64,000 nucleotides of DNA from the NCBI RefSeq assembly GCF_000006565.2, contig NC_031480.1:6007170-6071169 (forward strand), given 5' to 3'. Source of the stretch: Toxoplasma gondii ME49 (Eukaryota > Apicomplexa > Conoidasida > Eucoccidiorida > Sarcocystidae). The position numbers and the translations under genes are program-made. The number at the start of each line of letters is the position of its first letter. Position 1 is the stretch's first letter. The notes under the pieces are model-generated. The model had not been told where the DNA came from. It made no database searches and saw only the letters and a list, made by a program, of their open reading frames with translations. This document shows positions 12,278 to 24,400 of this stretch, piece after piece.

Positions 12278-13695
12278 CAATTAGAGCAAAAGTGTATCCA
12301 CAGCGCACGGATCCCTGTGATTCCACAACACAATCAGTCATGTATTCCTGAAGGATTAGCTGAAGCTGATGCGCAGAAGCAGTCTTCATAGTAGACTGCA
12401 TTTCACTGATCTCAATTCATCAGTCACTCATTTAATGAAAAGGGACAAACGATTTCCTAGCTCTCTCGACGAAGGTATTTTCTGTGTGCGTTCCTTCCAG
12501 AGCCTTCCTGGAGACCCAACTCAGAAGAGCAGAAGCATTTGTGTGCGTCGCTGCCGCCACTTTACACGCCTCCGTAGGGTGTGCATGCATGTGGACGACA
12601 ACGGACCACGGAAGATCGGGGGCAAAAATCAAACCTCTTTCCTGATGCTACTTGGCATCAATCAGCTCCAGAGAGACGATGCACCTCACTGCGGTCCACA
12701 GGGGTCCCTTGACGGCCAGCGAAGGATTACACGTTTGACAAGGTTCCACATCGATGAAGAACCGCTAAACAGACGCAAAAAAGCGTGGGAGGGAAAATGG
12801 GAGAAAGGCGTCTGGCACTGACAAGATATAGGATGAATTTCTTCACGGTTCACTTGTGTCACCGGAACTGACAGTCTGTAACAAACCCCTTAGTTGAGCA
12901 CACGCCTCTCAAGGGGATGTGGTACTGACAGCGACCAGAGGGCATGTCAGTCGTCACCCCAGAAAAAACACTACAGAGACGCCCGTTGAATGATCGACTA
13001 ACACAAACAGCAAAATGCAAGCCTACGAAAGGGCAGAGACGAGCCACATGCTACACCAGTCATCTGGAAAGAAGATTCAATTCCGTCGAAAACGTTTTTA
13101 CAGAGATCGCGCGCTAGGGAACCTCTTTCTCGTATGACAACAGGCCGAACGATCGATTTGGACGAGGACCCTATAGATTCCTCTATTTACCATCCGACAA
13201 AGAGGGAGAATGCTTTTCGCCACGAAATCGTTACACATTTTCTTTGGTCCTGTCCGGTTCAAATTACGAGGGCGTTCGCCCGAAAATATCCGTCAGGGGC
13301 CTGTACCCGGGAAGGTAAAAAATGGAGACCAAAATTGCTGGTGGGAACCTAAACGAGATGGAACAAGGATGTTGCTTTGCCTCTGCGTAAAACGTATGGC
13401 TCGAGTCAAATTCCCGCGCGAATGTGTCTCTCGCGTAGATCGGCGGCAAAAACCACCTTAAAACCAAAACGCACGCAGAGCATGAGTCTCAGCTTAACGG
13501 AACAAGTAAAACGACATTGGGAGTAGTGGTCCTATCAGGTGTATGTACACTGAATCATTTTGAACAGCCACTGGTTTTGCCATACGCAGTGGTTAGCGAA
13601 GGCGCATCGGCCAGTGGCAGAATCAAATCTCCGCATATACCAACGGCGCAAATCTAATTGACCACTCTGCTAGCGAGTAAAATTGAATCGATATT
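12278..13695. other. Divergent intergenic (shared promoter) region
   Basis: This 1.4-kb gap lies between the start codons of two divergently oriented genes (minus strand at 12277, plus strand at 13696). Open frames inside it, such as 12369-12821, carry no family signature and are judged chance. It should hold both promoters and 5' UTRs. Three copies of AGAGACG lie in its middle. Confidence 0.55.
12672..13041. promoter_or_regulatory. Cluster of three WGAGACG promoter-type motifs
   Basis: AGAGACG occurs at 12672-12678, 12975-12981 and 13035-13041, all in plus orientation, inside the 1.4-kb gap between two divergent genes. [A/T]GAGACG is a known enriched cis-element of Toxoplasma promoters. That these copies act here, and on which gene, is inference. 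Confidence 0.4.
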
Positions 13696-15029
13696 ATGGC
13701 TAGCGTGGGAACCATCGGCAACCAGTGGGGGCACATTAGTGGGAAGCTCGAAGCGTTGTCATCCCAAGGACAGGATTCGCGGGAGCAGGTACGATGCCAC
13801 GAAGACCAGTCTCCACCATGGCCCCGGTGGTATAATCCCCTCTCGATCCAGCTACAGCTTCTAAGAACGACCAATGAAAAACTGGACGAACGAGTGAAGG
13901 AACTCAGCACCAGAAAGCTCCTCCTCCAGCAGTTACTCTCACGTTTGGAGGCAGATGCGAGACGGAAGGCAGCTGAGAGTGAACTTCAAGCGGAAAAAAC
14001 CAGTGGCACTCGGGAGCGACTACACAAAGCTTTGAGCCGCAAGCGGGTACACAAACATTTGAGCAGCATGACAGGCAAAAGCTCCATGTTACTTTTAGGA
14101 ACTAGTTTTCGCAAATACGTGGATGAAGGCCGGTCTCACTTGCGCATCCCTTCATCATATCACGAAGTGAGTTTCTAACACAAGTGATAATCTCTCAGCG
14201 CACCACTTATATAACGTGGTTGCAGTCTGAGAAAGGGCGTTGATGCTTTGATGATGGCGATGGCCTCCAAAGACAATTACCTCTGTGCCACTTTGGGTGG
14301 GTCTCTAGCGGATCGTCAGCGATCCACCACAGTCATGAAAGAACTGAAAAATGGAGAAATGCGTACGTGCCCCTAGACCCACAAGTCCCAGTGCTGGTCT
14401 AACACACACAGTTCAGTAATGTCAAGCTGTCTAGCGGCTCTTGCGAAGGAGAAAAGCATGATGCCAGTGAGTTGAATTCGCCGTATCAACCCCGGGAACA
14501 AATGCAAGGTTTGGTTTTCTTGCAGCCTGCGCGGTTGACTCTTGAGGAGAAACATGCACTTCTCAAGGCGATCGTGTCCGATTCGGATCTTCTGTCGAAT
14601 GATGACAGGGTAAGCCTTGCCGGACAGATACGGAATTCGCTAACTAATGCACAGGGAAACCAGAGGCTCCTTCTGGCATTCAGAAGATGTGTCTTATTGA
14701 AAGTGTACGCCCTTCACGGTGGAATGACTGCACCGCACAGTGACGAAAAGGATATGCGAAGGCTAATCGAACAAGTGACGCAACATGCAAGGGCTGGTTT
14801 CCGAAATGCCGTGGAGGCGGACGACCTGAATTCTGATACGAGGCCAACTCAACACTCCGTTTCAAAAGCCTGTGCTGAGCCATATCAGAGAAACGCACCC
14901 GCGGATCCTCAGCGGCTCAGTTCCAATGCATCGGAACTCACGCGATACGACATCGCTGTCGCTGAGAGTTCCGACATACACTGCGGGCCAAGAAACACGA
15001 CACGCCTTGAAAACACATCTTTGCTATAA
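13696..15029 (+). CDS. Unknown coiled-coil protein, two exons
   Basis: Exon 1 is 13696-14166 (ATG to GAA|GTGAGT, phase 0). Exon 2 is 14526-15029, after the acceptor ttcttgcag, phase 0, ending at TAA. The 324-aa product has an N-terminal coiled coil (around LRTTNEKLDERVKELSTRK and a following Leu/Gln-rich stretch). A basic segment with RKRVHKHL follows, then a helical region beginning PARLTLEEKHALLKAIVSDS. There is no signal peptide, TM or catalytic motif, and I do not recognise it. Bases 13789-13851 form an in-frame 63-nt stretch beginning GTACGA and ending CCAG. Removing it would join two coiled-coil halves, so the true protein may be 21 residues shorter. An open stretch at about 14244-14369 could be a missed exon, but its phase does not fit. 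Confidence 0.5.
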
Positions 15030-15467
15030 CGCTGTTGTTGAACATTCAGCACGCTTACGCAGACACCGAAACAAACAAGTTTTCCTCCGGAAACTCTCAT
15101 TTTTGAATTTGAGTCTCTCAAGCATGCACCGAATAAGACCCCAAACCAAGGGATAGCAGCTTCGACGAGTCTATAACCGGTATCTACCGTAGAGAGACGA
15201 ACACACGCTAGCATATCGCTCACTGCATCCGTGTGCTTCGTAAACCGTGAGTTTGTTTCATTTGATGTTTCCACGCGTGTATATCTCCGCACCATAGTCC
15301 CTATCGTTCGTCAATGCTGTACAGCGCAGTAGTATGGTCAAGGGGCAGATAAGAGAGAGTAATACTGAACTTTCAACGACATCATGAACCGTCGTTACGA
15401 GTCTAAAACATGATTTGTCGTTATGGGACACTAGCCGCTTTCGACATTGCCTCTCAAACACAAGATG
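15030..15467. other. Convergent 3' intergenic gap
   Basis: This is about 440 bp between the stop codon of the plus-strand coiled-coil gene (15029) and that of IF-2 on the minus strand (15468). It must contain the two 3' UTRs, which may overlap. No coding signal was seen. Confidence 0.55.
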
Positions 15468-18400
15468 TCATGCAGACTGTAAGTAACGTCGGGAGGTGAG
15501 AAAATCGGGAGGAAGTCGTTGGCTTCTTTCGAAAACGTTGATTGTATCACGCTCCTGGAAGTCATCGAATTCGGAGTCGAAAATGATGGCCCCAAGGCGA
15601 CCTGATGAGAAACAAGGGCAAAGCAACACAAAAAATGTTGAGGCAGCAGAGAAATTTTTGTCACGTAGATTGGTGCCTGGACTGCATCTTCCACCTACTG
15701 CCTTTCTGCAATGTTGTGACGTCCTGGCGATTTTTCTGCATGGACTTGATTTGAAGATGTTCCACCAGAGTATTGTCGTCTCTCATCTGCATCAACAGAA
15801 ATCCGACAGACATGGAGGAAAAGTAAGCTAATGTGGCCTAGGTGCAACCCAGTAAACAGATACGGGAGAACATTTCGAACGAGAAGTTCCCTACCACCGA
15901 ATAAAAGTGGTGAACAGAAGGAGTTCCATCCTTGACGTCGACGCCAACGACCGTTTGAATACCACCTTTGCTCCGCTTGAGCGTGAAGGTAGCGACGCGT
16001 GATACAACCATGCGTCCGACTTGGTTGTACACAAACTCCGATCCGAAGTGGTACTCGTAGAGGGCCTAAAGGAACATAGCACCCAACAATCCGTAAGAAG
16101 TCGAAAAATCAAGCAACCACGGAGAACCAACTAAGGGGTCACGCAGTAATCATGGCAAGTCGATGACCAGGAAAACTGTGTTAACGCTTGCTAGCGGCAT
16201 ACCTCGATGTCCTCAAACAGACGATAGATGATATTCTGATTCCTCACTGGGACGCCTTTTTCGTGTATAACCTGCAGCACACGCACAAAGCCGGAGAAAA
16301 ACAGGCGTCCAATACCCCATCCTGGTCTCCTGTCTCCTTGCATAAACACATACACGTGGCGCTATCACAACAGAGACCATCCAATACGTTGCGGCGTACC
16401 TGATCGATGTTGTCCAAGACGGACACGCCAAATCCGAGAACGAACGAATTTGTTAGCGCCGCCTTGTTGACATCCGAGACGCTGATGGGTCCCACGCCGC
16501 AGTGCAGCACGCAAATCGGCAACCAGCGTGAGGCAAGCACGCGTTCGCTTTCCTGCAGTGCTTCACCAGACTGATCAACCGCCTCTTCTTCTTCTGTCAG
16601 CTCCACCGATCTTCGCTGATCTGCCAGCGCGCGCAGCCTCTCACTAGCTGCGCCCTTCAAGGCGCCTCTAACCGCCTCGGGGAGGCGTTGCGCCGCCTTC
16701 ACTGTCTCGTTGTGTGTATCGATCCACTGCAGGATGGCCTCCAAGCTGCCCTGGTCAGCTGCTTTGATGATGAAACCAATTTGTGGTATACCTTGGACGA
16801 CTGTTTGTCTGGTGGTGATCAAGTCCTCGGCGTCGGCTTCTTCTGAATCGTCGTCGGTCTGCGACATCAAAAAAACGTGAGAAAAACTGGATTGACGGGC
16901 CGCGGTGGTAATTCCAAATGATCCTTGCGGGATTGGAGGATTGTCGTGTGTCCCAGCCTGACTCTTTCTTCATACTCTTCATCGCATAGAGACTCACCAA
17001 TTCATCCACGAATTTGATGTTTTGCACAGCCTGCTTGTACTTCGACAGTTTCCTCTGCTTTCGTCTCAGATTCGACGCAGTTTTCAGTGCCAGATCCTCA
17101 ACCGCAAATTTTGCAGCTTGCGCAGTGCTTGCTTCTGCCCGACGAAGCTGGCGTCTCTAAACACGGACAACGACATGACACGACATCCGAAAACGCACCG
17201 CGAATTCAGAAGACATAAGACGCGTCATGGATTCGAGCGTGATTCGAAAGCGGGGTCAGTCTTAACGCGTGACCGTCCATTCCTTAGTCGCGTTGCTCGT
17301 TAAATGGAGGTGCCAAACCTGGAAGTCACCATTCTCCAGAGGGATCCCCTGTTTGTTGGTACGGATAGAACCCGCAGTGATGTTTGTGGCGTCCAGGCCT
17401 TGGCTGTCATATTCATCCATGGCATAAGGTATCTAGATGCTATGAGAGGGTCACGAGCTACCCATCCAGACGCGATCCCGCTTGCCCCACTCAATGCGCC
17501 TGTCCTGGTAGGCCGCCAAAGCACCAAGCCTGTTTAAAAGAAATCTCTGAATCTTAGGCGGACCGCGAGATATAACCGGCTCACACAGGCCCCAGCACCT
17601 GCAGTCTGATTCTCCTTTCCTTGTGGACACCGACGAACGCAAACCAAACGACACTCGCCGTAAATTTCCCACTTAAAGAGAGCCAGGCATGTGTGTGTGT
17701 TTCGAAGCTAGCGAACTTTGTACGCACACACGCGTCGCAGGGGTTTGTCGGAAAACATTTCACGATGGTAGATACGAGAAGAGACGATAATCGTACCACG
17801 CGCCACTGGCCGAACCTCCTGCACCACAACTCAAGCGCGGTGTGCTGAAGCTCTCCAGCTGCCTTACCAAGTCAAGCCTCTCCGCCATGCCAGCCAACTT
17901 GGCTGCTTGCTGTGCATTCGCTGCTTGCACGAGTGCCTGGCCTGCCGAGGCCTGCAGATCTCCTAGGCCGGCAATTTCCACGGCTTCATTGGGTCCCGCC
18001 ATCTTGAGCTCCACGTGTTCACCGCTTCGCCAAATTTTCTTGATCCGCCCAGAGTTGCGACCGATAACTACCCACTTGCCAGGCTCCAACCAGCCACTCC
18101 TTACAATGACCTGCGAAACATTAGCAAACGTCCATTCAGTTGCAAAACGCAACCATATATATATATATATATGCATATATATATATATATAAATTCACAC
18201 GTGTAAACGTCTATACATTTAAACTCCCCACGAACGGGTGGGTCGTCTTGATATGCGTCCATCTTGTCAAGTATTCATGGGCACAACTTGGCACAAACAA
18301 ATCTCTCTAGCTACATCTGCAACTATTCGTGCATACGTTTGTCCAAAAGCATCCATAAGTCTGTTCGTACGCATTCGCATGCAGACATACCAACTCAAAA

Positions 18401-21400
18401 CGACCTGTGCATACGTCACATGTCTCTGCGAGTCACGATGAGGCAGCTAAAGGCGTAGCCGTGGCATGGACAAGTGATGAACAAAAATGCCTGTTGGAAG
18501 AATACAGGCATGCTAGAACGACCACGCACCTGAATGCATCGTCCTTTTTGCTTATCCATGCGCGATTCGAGAACGTAGCCTCTTGCTGCCCGTGCATGCG
18601 CGCGGCTGGCGTCCGACGGAGGTCCCGCCCCATACAAATGCGGCATATCCTCTTGGAGGAGAGTGAGAGCCGCTTCCAGCTGGTCCAAGCCTTCTCCCGT
18701 CTTGGCGCTGATCGGGATGAACTGCAGAAATGAGACTCAGACGAGACAACACCATGAGAGGGGGACGCGACCCCACAGCAGCTCCAGGAAAACGCAGACA
18801 AACACACCGATCCAAAAACAAAAGCAGAGAAAGTACAGAACAGCCCTGCACCCTCAACGTTTCGCAGAGATGCTCCAGATTTGTGGCAAAGCAGACAGAA
18901 CCACTTTCTAGAGGGAGAAGAAATGAGACACAGCAGCCGATCCAGAAAGCTTGAGGAATTCGTGGCAGGGACAACCAAGCAAGCGACCGTGCCCCCCAAT
19001 AACTCGAGGTCCCGTTAGACCACAAGCCTGTCCAAGATTACTGCTCTAGAAGAGTCTCTTTGCTCACCGGAATGTCTCCTCCAGCATCGTCGCTTATGAC
19101 GCCGAGATCCGCAAACTGTTTCTTCACTCTGCATGCGCACAACAGAAGAAAACACTGAAACACATGAACATTGAGACACAATCGCGACAACAAGCCTCGT
19201 GAGGCCTGGCGGCCTCTTGATTCTCCAACGAGGCTGCTCGCTCTCGACAGCTGCACCTGTGCATGAGAAAACAGAGAACCGACGTGGTTGTCTAGAACCC
19301 CTGGCGCCTCTCTTCTCTCTTCGTCGCCACACGCCAGTAAAAGGGGAAATCGCGAAAGCCTTGCTTGGAGTCTGATTTGGTAGATTAATCCTTGCACATC
19401 TCTACGGAAGCCATGTGCAGTCTGTCGGTTTCCACGCAGATATCCACGCCGCCGCGCACACAAGTGCCTGCTTTGGGATGTGACCGAGCATACAGCGTTC
19501 CCGCCGGAGGCTCACCTCTCAATGTCAGCTCCTGGTTTGTCTACTTTATTCAACGCAACAATCCAAGGCGTCCCAGACTTTCGAATGATGTCCAAACACT
19601 CGAGGGTTTGCGCCTTCACGCCCTCATCGGCTGCGACGACCAAAACACACAGATCCGTTGCTGCGGCACCGCGCTTCCGCATCGAAGCAAATGCCGCATG
19701 GCCTGGGGTATCGATGAAGGTAAGTCTTTGATTCTGAGAGGCGAGAACCAGACTTCCTGAAGACACCGCCTGGGTAATGCCTCCAGCTTCAAAGTCTGCT
19801 ACATGCGAACTGAAGAAGAAAAAAAGACACACACATTAATTCGCCAGCGAACGTTTAGAGCGTGACTGTCCCTATCACACACACCCACCGGAAAACTGTA
19901 TTGTTCGCAGGTGTAACACAACCATTCGGGTTGCCATCTCGGGGGTACTCTTCGTCACACGCAGACGGAAGGTAACCTGGAAAAGGCTGTGAGGTGCTTC
20001 CAGCGACTCTTTCTGTTCCCTCCACGCAGCGGATGGCACTGCAAAGAGCAAATGGATCTGAAGGAATGGCACAGTTGCTCAAGAAGGGAACGTTTGCGGT
20101 GGCGACACAAGCAACGGGAGCAGATGTGATAAGCATCCTGAGGAGCGCTACTCCACCTGTTCGAGAACAAACACAGGCCAGAGATTAAACGGGAGAAAAC
20201 GAAGCAGAAAAAAAAGGCAGGCGTTGAGCAACCAGCCAGTAGCCTGATACGACAGCACACAAAATGCGTCAAGATCGAGAAGCAGAGGCAAATACGAGAA
20301 AAAAGGATATCCAACGACGCCGTCCAGTTTGCCAGCCGGAGGAGAGAGAAAAAACGGTGTTCTTCTAGCACATCGTCATCGTTTGGCCCTCCGTTTTCAG
20401 GTGGAGAGCACCGCGTGTGCCATTTCGCCCTGTCGCCTTCCTCGTTTTGTCTCACCTTCGGAGCTTATCAAGAAGAGTTGTTTTGCCATGGTCGACGTGG
20501 CCAAGAACGGCTACGACAGCCGGGGCGCGGTAGTCGCCGCGCTCTTCTCGAAGTTCCCCCCGTGTTATGCGGAGACAATTGAGTTTCCCTAGTTCGTCGC
20601 TGAGGAACTCTGCCTCGTCTTCATCTAGGCGAGTGCTTGACGTCACGGTTCCTCTCCCCGGCGTACCCTCGAGGAGCAGCGTAGCGACGCCGAGCAGGTC
20701 GGATTCGGGAACCTTTAGGTGTCTTGCCAAAGCTCCGATAGTCAGGTCCTTAACGTGAAGAGTCTCCCAGTCTCCTTCCTTTCGGGGCTTCTCCGTTGTT
20801 TGTTTCGTCTTGCTTTCCATCTTCTTTGCCCGCATTTGCTGCTCCACGAATCCGAACGCGGAGCCACCAACGATCTGCTCGCCATGCGCATCGCCGAGCC
20901 ATGCCTTTGGTGAGTCGTCGGGTCGACAAGAGGCAGCACTCGGGAGCGAAATGGAAGAACAGTGCGGCGCGAACTCAGGCTCGACAAACGATTCGACATC
21001 GGCCAGACGTCGCGCCTCTTGCTCGCGCTGGATCGATTGCAGCAACTCAGCGGTGGACTCTGCTGGCTTCCTTTCTGTCGCGTCCGTTCCCTGCTTCACT
21101 GGAGCTGCCTTCTCCAGCTTCGCTTCGACCGCGCTTGCCCCAGCTGTGTCCTGGACAGGCTTTCTGTCCCGGCCAGGCACCTCTTTTCTCGGGGCTAGGG
21201 CGTTGATGCTTTTGATCTCCCTCGGCGCGGGCGCCTTCCTCGCCGCTTCGCTCCTCACCTTTTCTGGGCGAGGCGGCCTCGACGCCGCAGGCCTCTGCAT
21301 GTCCCAGAGGGAGATCGAGGAGCCGTCATCCAAGGTGCATGTGTTCTCCCGCTTCAGCGCATGCATGGCGAAATTGAGGGTCGCAATGTCTTGGCGGAGC

Positions 21401-24400
21401 CCCCCGAGAAAGCCAGGCACGTTGAAGAATGCCTTGACCTCTACAGGGTCGCTGTGCCCCGGCAGTAGAATCGGCGGCAACCGACCGAGCACCCGACGAT
21501 GCGTCAGCAGAGCCTCCAGACGCGCCGCCGGCTCCTGAAGGGAAAGAGGCAAACTGCCTTCTGGCAATGAAGCCCCGTCTGGCGAAGACGTTGTTTCGGC
21601 TGAAGAGTCAGCCTTGGACGAAGAAGCGGCCTCTGGAGAAAGTGCATCCACAGGGTGAGGTTGTGAGGCGGGTGACCGCTGCACGAACGCCTGCGTCCCT
21701 GCCTGTGCCAGAGTCGTTGAGCTGCCATGGGGCTCCTCGGGGGTCGCTCCGCCTCGAGCGGACATCTTGGGGGTCGCCCCGTCTGGATGCAGGGCCTCGT
21801 CGCATTCGAGAAGAGCCCCCGCATCCTTGATAATGGCCAAGCAGCGGGATTTCCCGAAGCGGCTGTCTTCCGCGAAGAACCGAATCATGCTGCTCGCCTC
21901 AGAAAACGCTTGTTCCCAGCTGTTCAGCACCGGCCGCACCTGGCTGACGACTCGGTTGATGTCGGCCGGCAAGACGAGCAAGTCAACATTCAAACTCATC
22001 AGAACGAGGCCCAGAGCTCTCTGGCACTCTTCGACCGACGCCACGCCTCGACCGCCTCGATAAAACTTTGTCACCTCCTTCACTCCCTGGATCTCGCCGT
22101 ACAAAAACGTCAGCCAGCGAAGGTCTGGTGCCCGCGGGTTCCACGGCGGGAGGCTCGGCGGTGCGCGGAAGCCTCCGGCGGCCCGCGGCACCGGCCAGAA
22201 AGGCGGGACAGGAAAGAGGTCGCCTCTGAGGCTCGTAGGAGGGAGGGGGCCTCTGCCGCCAACTGGGCCACTGGCTCGTTCATTGGGGCCTCTTTCTCCA
22301 GGTCCGGAATACCCGAACGCGTTGCCTGGGCTGTGAAGTCCTGGGAAGTGCCCCCCCCGACTTCGAGGACCCAGCAGCGTGTTCCACCCTCCAACAGCTG
22401 GGCCAGGCGACCCAGGAAACGCTGACAACGGAGGGTACGGACTCCAGGCGCCGGGATACGGCGCGGGGACAGGTTCTGCAGCCGCTGTCGCGAAGGCGAC
22501 GTTCTTCCAAACCTGGCTGTCTGGCTCGAAAGACGGAAAGGCTTCTGGGGGCTCCACCTGACCTAAGACCTTCGCCAGGACGCTCTCAGCCTTCTCGGGA
22601 CGGAGTTCGTCGCCGCGAGAAGGCTCTCGCCCTTCCACTCCACTCACAAGTGTCTCCTTGGGGCCCATTTGAGGCAGCCGCTCGCTTGCTCCCTGCTGGC
22701 TTCGAACCGCTTCCGGGGAAAAGGCGAGGCATTGACGCAGGCGTTTCTGGTGGTCCGCCACGCAAGATCGAAACGCCTCTTCCTCCTTGAGAAACTCCAT
22801 CTTCGCTGCTTCAGCTCGCAGAGCAGCTGCGGAGGCGGCGTCCCGCGCTTCAGCCGCCTTTGCACTCGCGTCTGCCAGAGTCACAGCAGGCGAGGAGGCC
22901 CCAGACGGCAAAGCGACGGAGGCAGAAGAGCAGCCTCTCTTCAGAGGTCTGGGATCCGCTGGGGGATCCTCGTCGCGGGATGGGGAAAGAGAGTCGCTCG
23001 AGCTCGACTGAGGCCTCGCAGCTGGGGTATTGGAATCCTCCGCGCCGACAAGCTGTGGAGTAGAAGAAGGCCGAACCCCCCCTTGGACAGAAAGGGTCAG
23101 GGCCTCGGCCGCAGCCGCCGCGGCGGCCTGCCGCGCTTGCGAGGCTTCTTGGTGTGCCGCTGTCGCCGCTGCATACAGAGACACGAGGCGCTCTTGTGCG
23201 GCCGCGAGGAAGGGCGGGAGAGGCGACGCAATCTGTCAAGAGAAAAGGTACACAGAATAACTCATAGAATGCAGTGCTGATGCCTCAGAGGGACTGGCAT
23301 TGGAAAGGAATGGTATGAAGCAAAGTCTACTCCGACAGGGAAAGCGGGCCTCTCGCTTCTAATTCGAAATGGAGAAGAAGCCGAGGAAAACGAGGGAGAG
23401 AAAAAAGGGTGTGCAGGACACCGAGAGCGAGTGGTGGAAGGCAGAAAGGCAAGCAGAAATGATGTTTGAGACCGAGCACAAGGCTTTTGTCGTCCTCTGT
23501 CGCACACCCACAAGAAAATCCGGAAATGTGCACAAAACACAAATTCTGGATGCGTTGTATCGTGGGCGCGTAAACACCAAAGCAAACGAGTCACATCGAG
23601 GTTCCTCATACAGGCGTCAAATCAAGAAACGCACGCCCTCTAGATGCAGTCAAAATTTAAAAAGCAAACGGTGTAGAGTTCTCGAGTGCTTAGAGTTTCT
23701 TTGAGTCTCCTCACTGGCTGTCCGGATGTGTCTCCGTCTACCGCGCGTCTGTGCTTCTCCCCCCAGGCGCCCGAGCCACAAAGGGAGTTGCGCATCCACT
23801 CATCGAGAGGCGGCAGCGGCGACGAGAGGGCCTCGGCGAGTCCAGACTTGGGCGCTTCGGGAAAGGCGACAGAGCCGGAATTCAAGCGAAGAGCGCGGGG
23901 CACAGGCACCTCTCGTTGGTCTTGTTTTTCCTTCCCTGTCTCGTCTTGGTCGTTCATCGTCGCCTCTGATGTCCCTTCTTTCTCGACGGAGCCTTCTTGC
24001 TCTGTCTGGCTGGTGGGTGACAAGCGACGCAGCTCGTTGCTCTCGCCGTCGGGTCTGTCGTTCGACTTTGCCTCTTCAAGCGCCTTGACAGAGGCTGCCT
24101 CCACCTCCTGACCCTCAGCCGAGACGCGCTGAGAACGAAAACTTTCCCTCTCCTGCGAAAGCGAGCTGCGCCCGCTCTCCTCACCACGGACCTGCGAGTC
24201 TCGGCCTTCCTCCAGCTCTTTTCCTGGCCCCCGCTTATGGTCTGGCAAAGCCTCGGCACTCTCTTCTTCTCCCTCACGTTCTTCTCTCCCGCGATCCGGA
24301 AAATGCCCTGCATCTGGAGGCGAAACCGCTTCGGTTTTACCCCCCTCTGCATGCGTACTGACCTTCTCTTCCTTCCTATTCCGTATGCTGGGCGAAGCGT

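Noticed and set aside
15496..15831. Plus-strand open frame of 111 codons, at first read as a helical protein of its own
   Set aside because: It lies antisense to the last two IF-2 exons, whose domain IV motifs explain the sequence.
17433..17546. Candidate IF-2 exon piece (RFLLNRLGALAAYQDRRIEW) just upstream of the 17432 exon
   Set aside because: It needs an implausible 39-nt intron to skip in-frame TGA and TAG. Joining 17868 directly to 17432 closes in phase without it.
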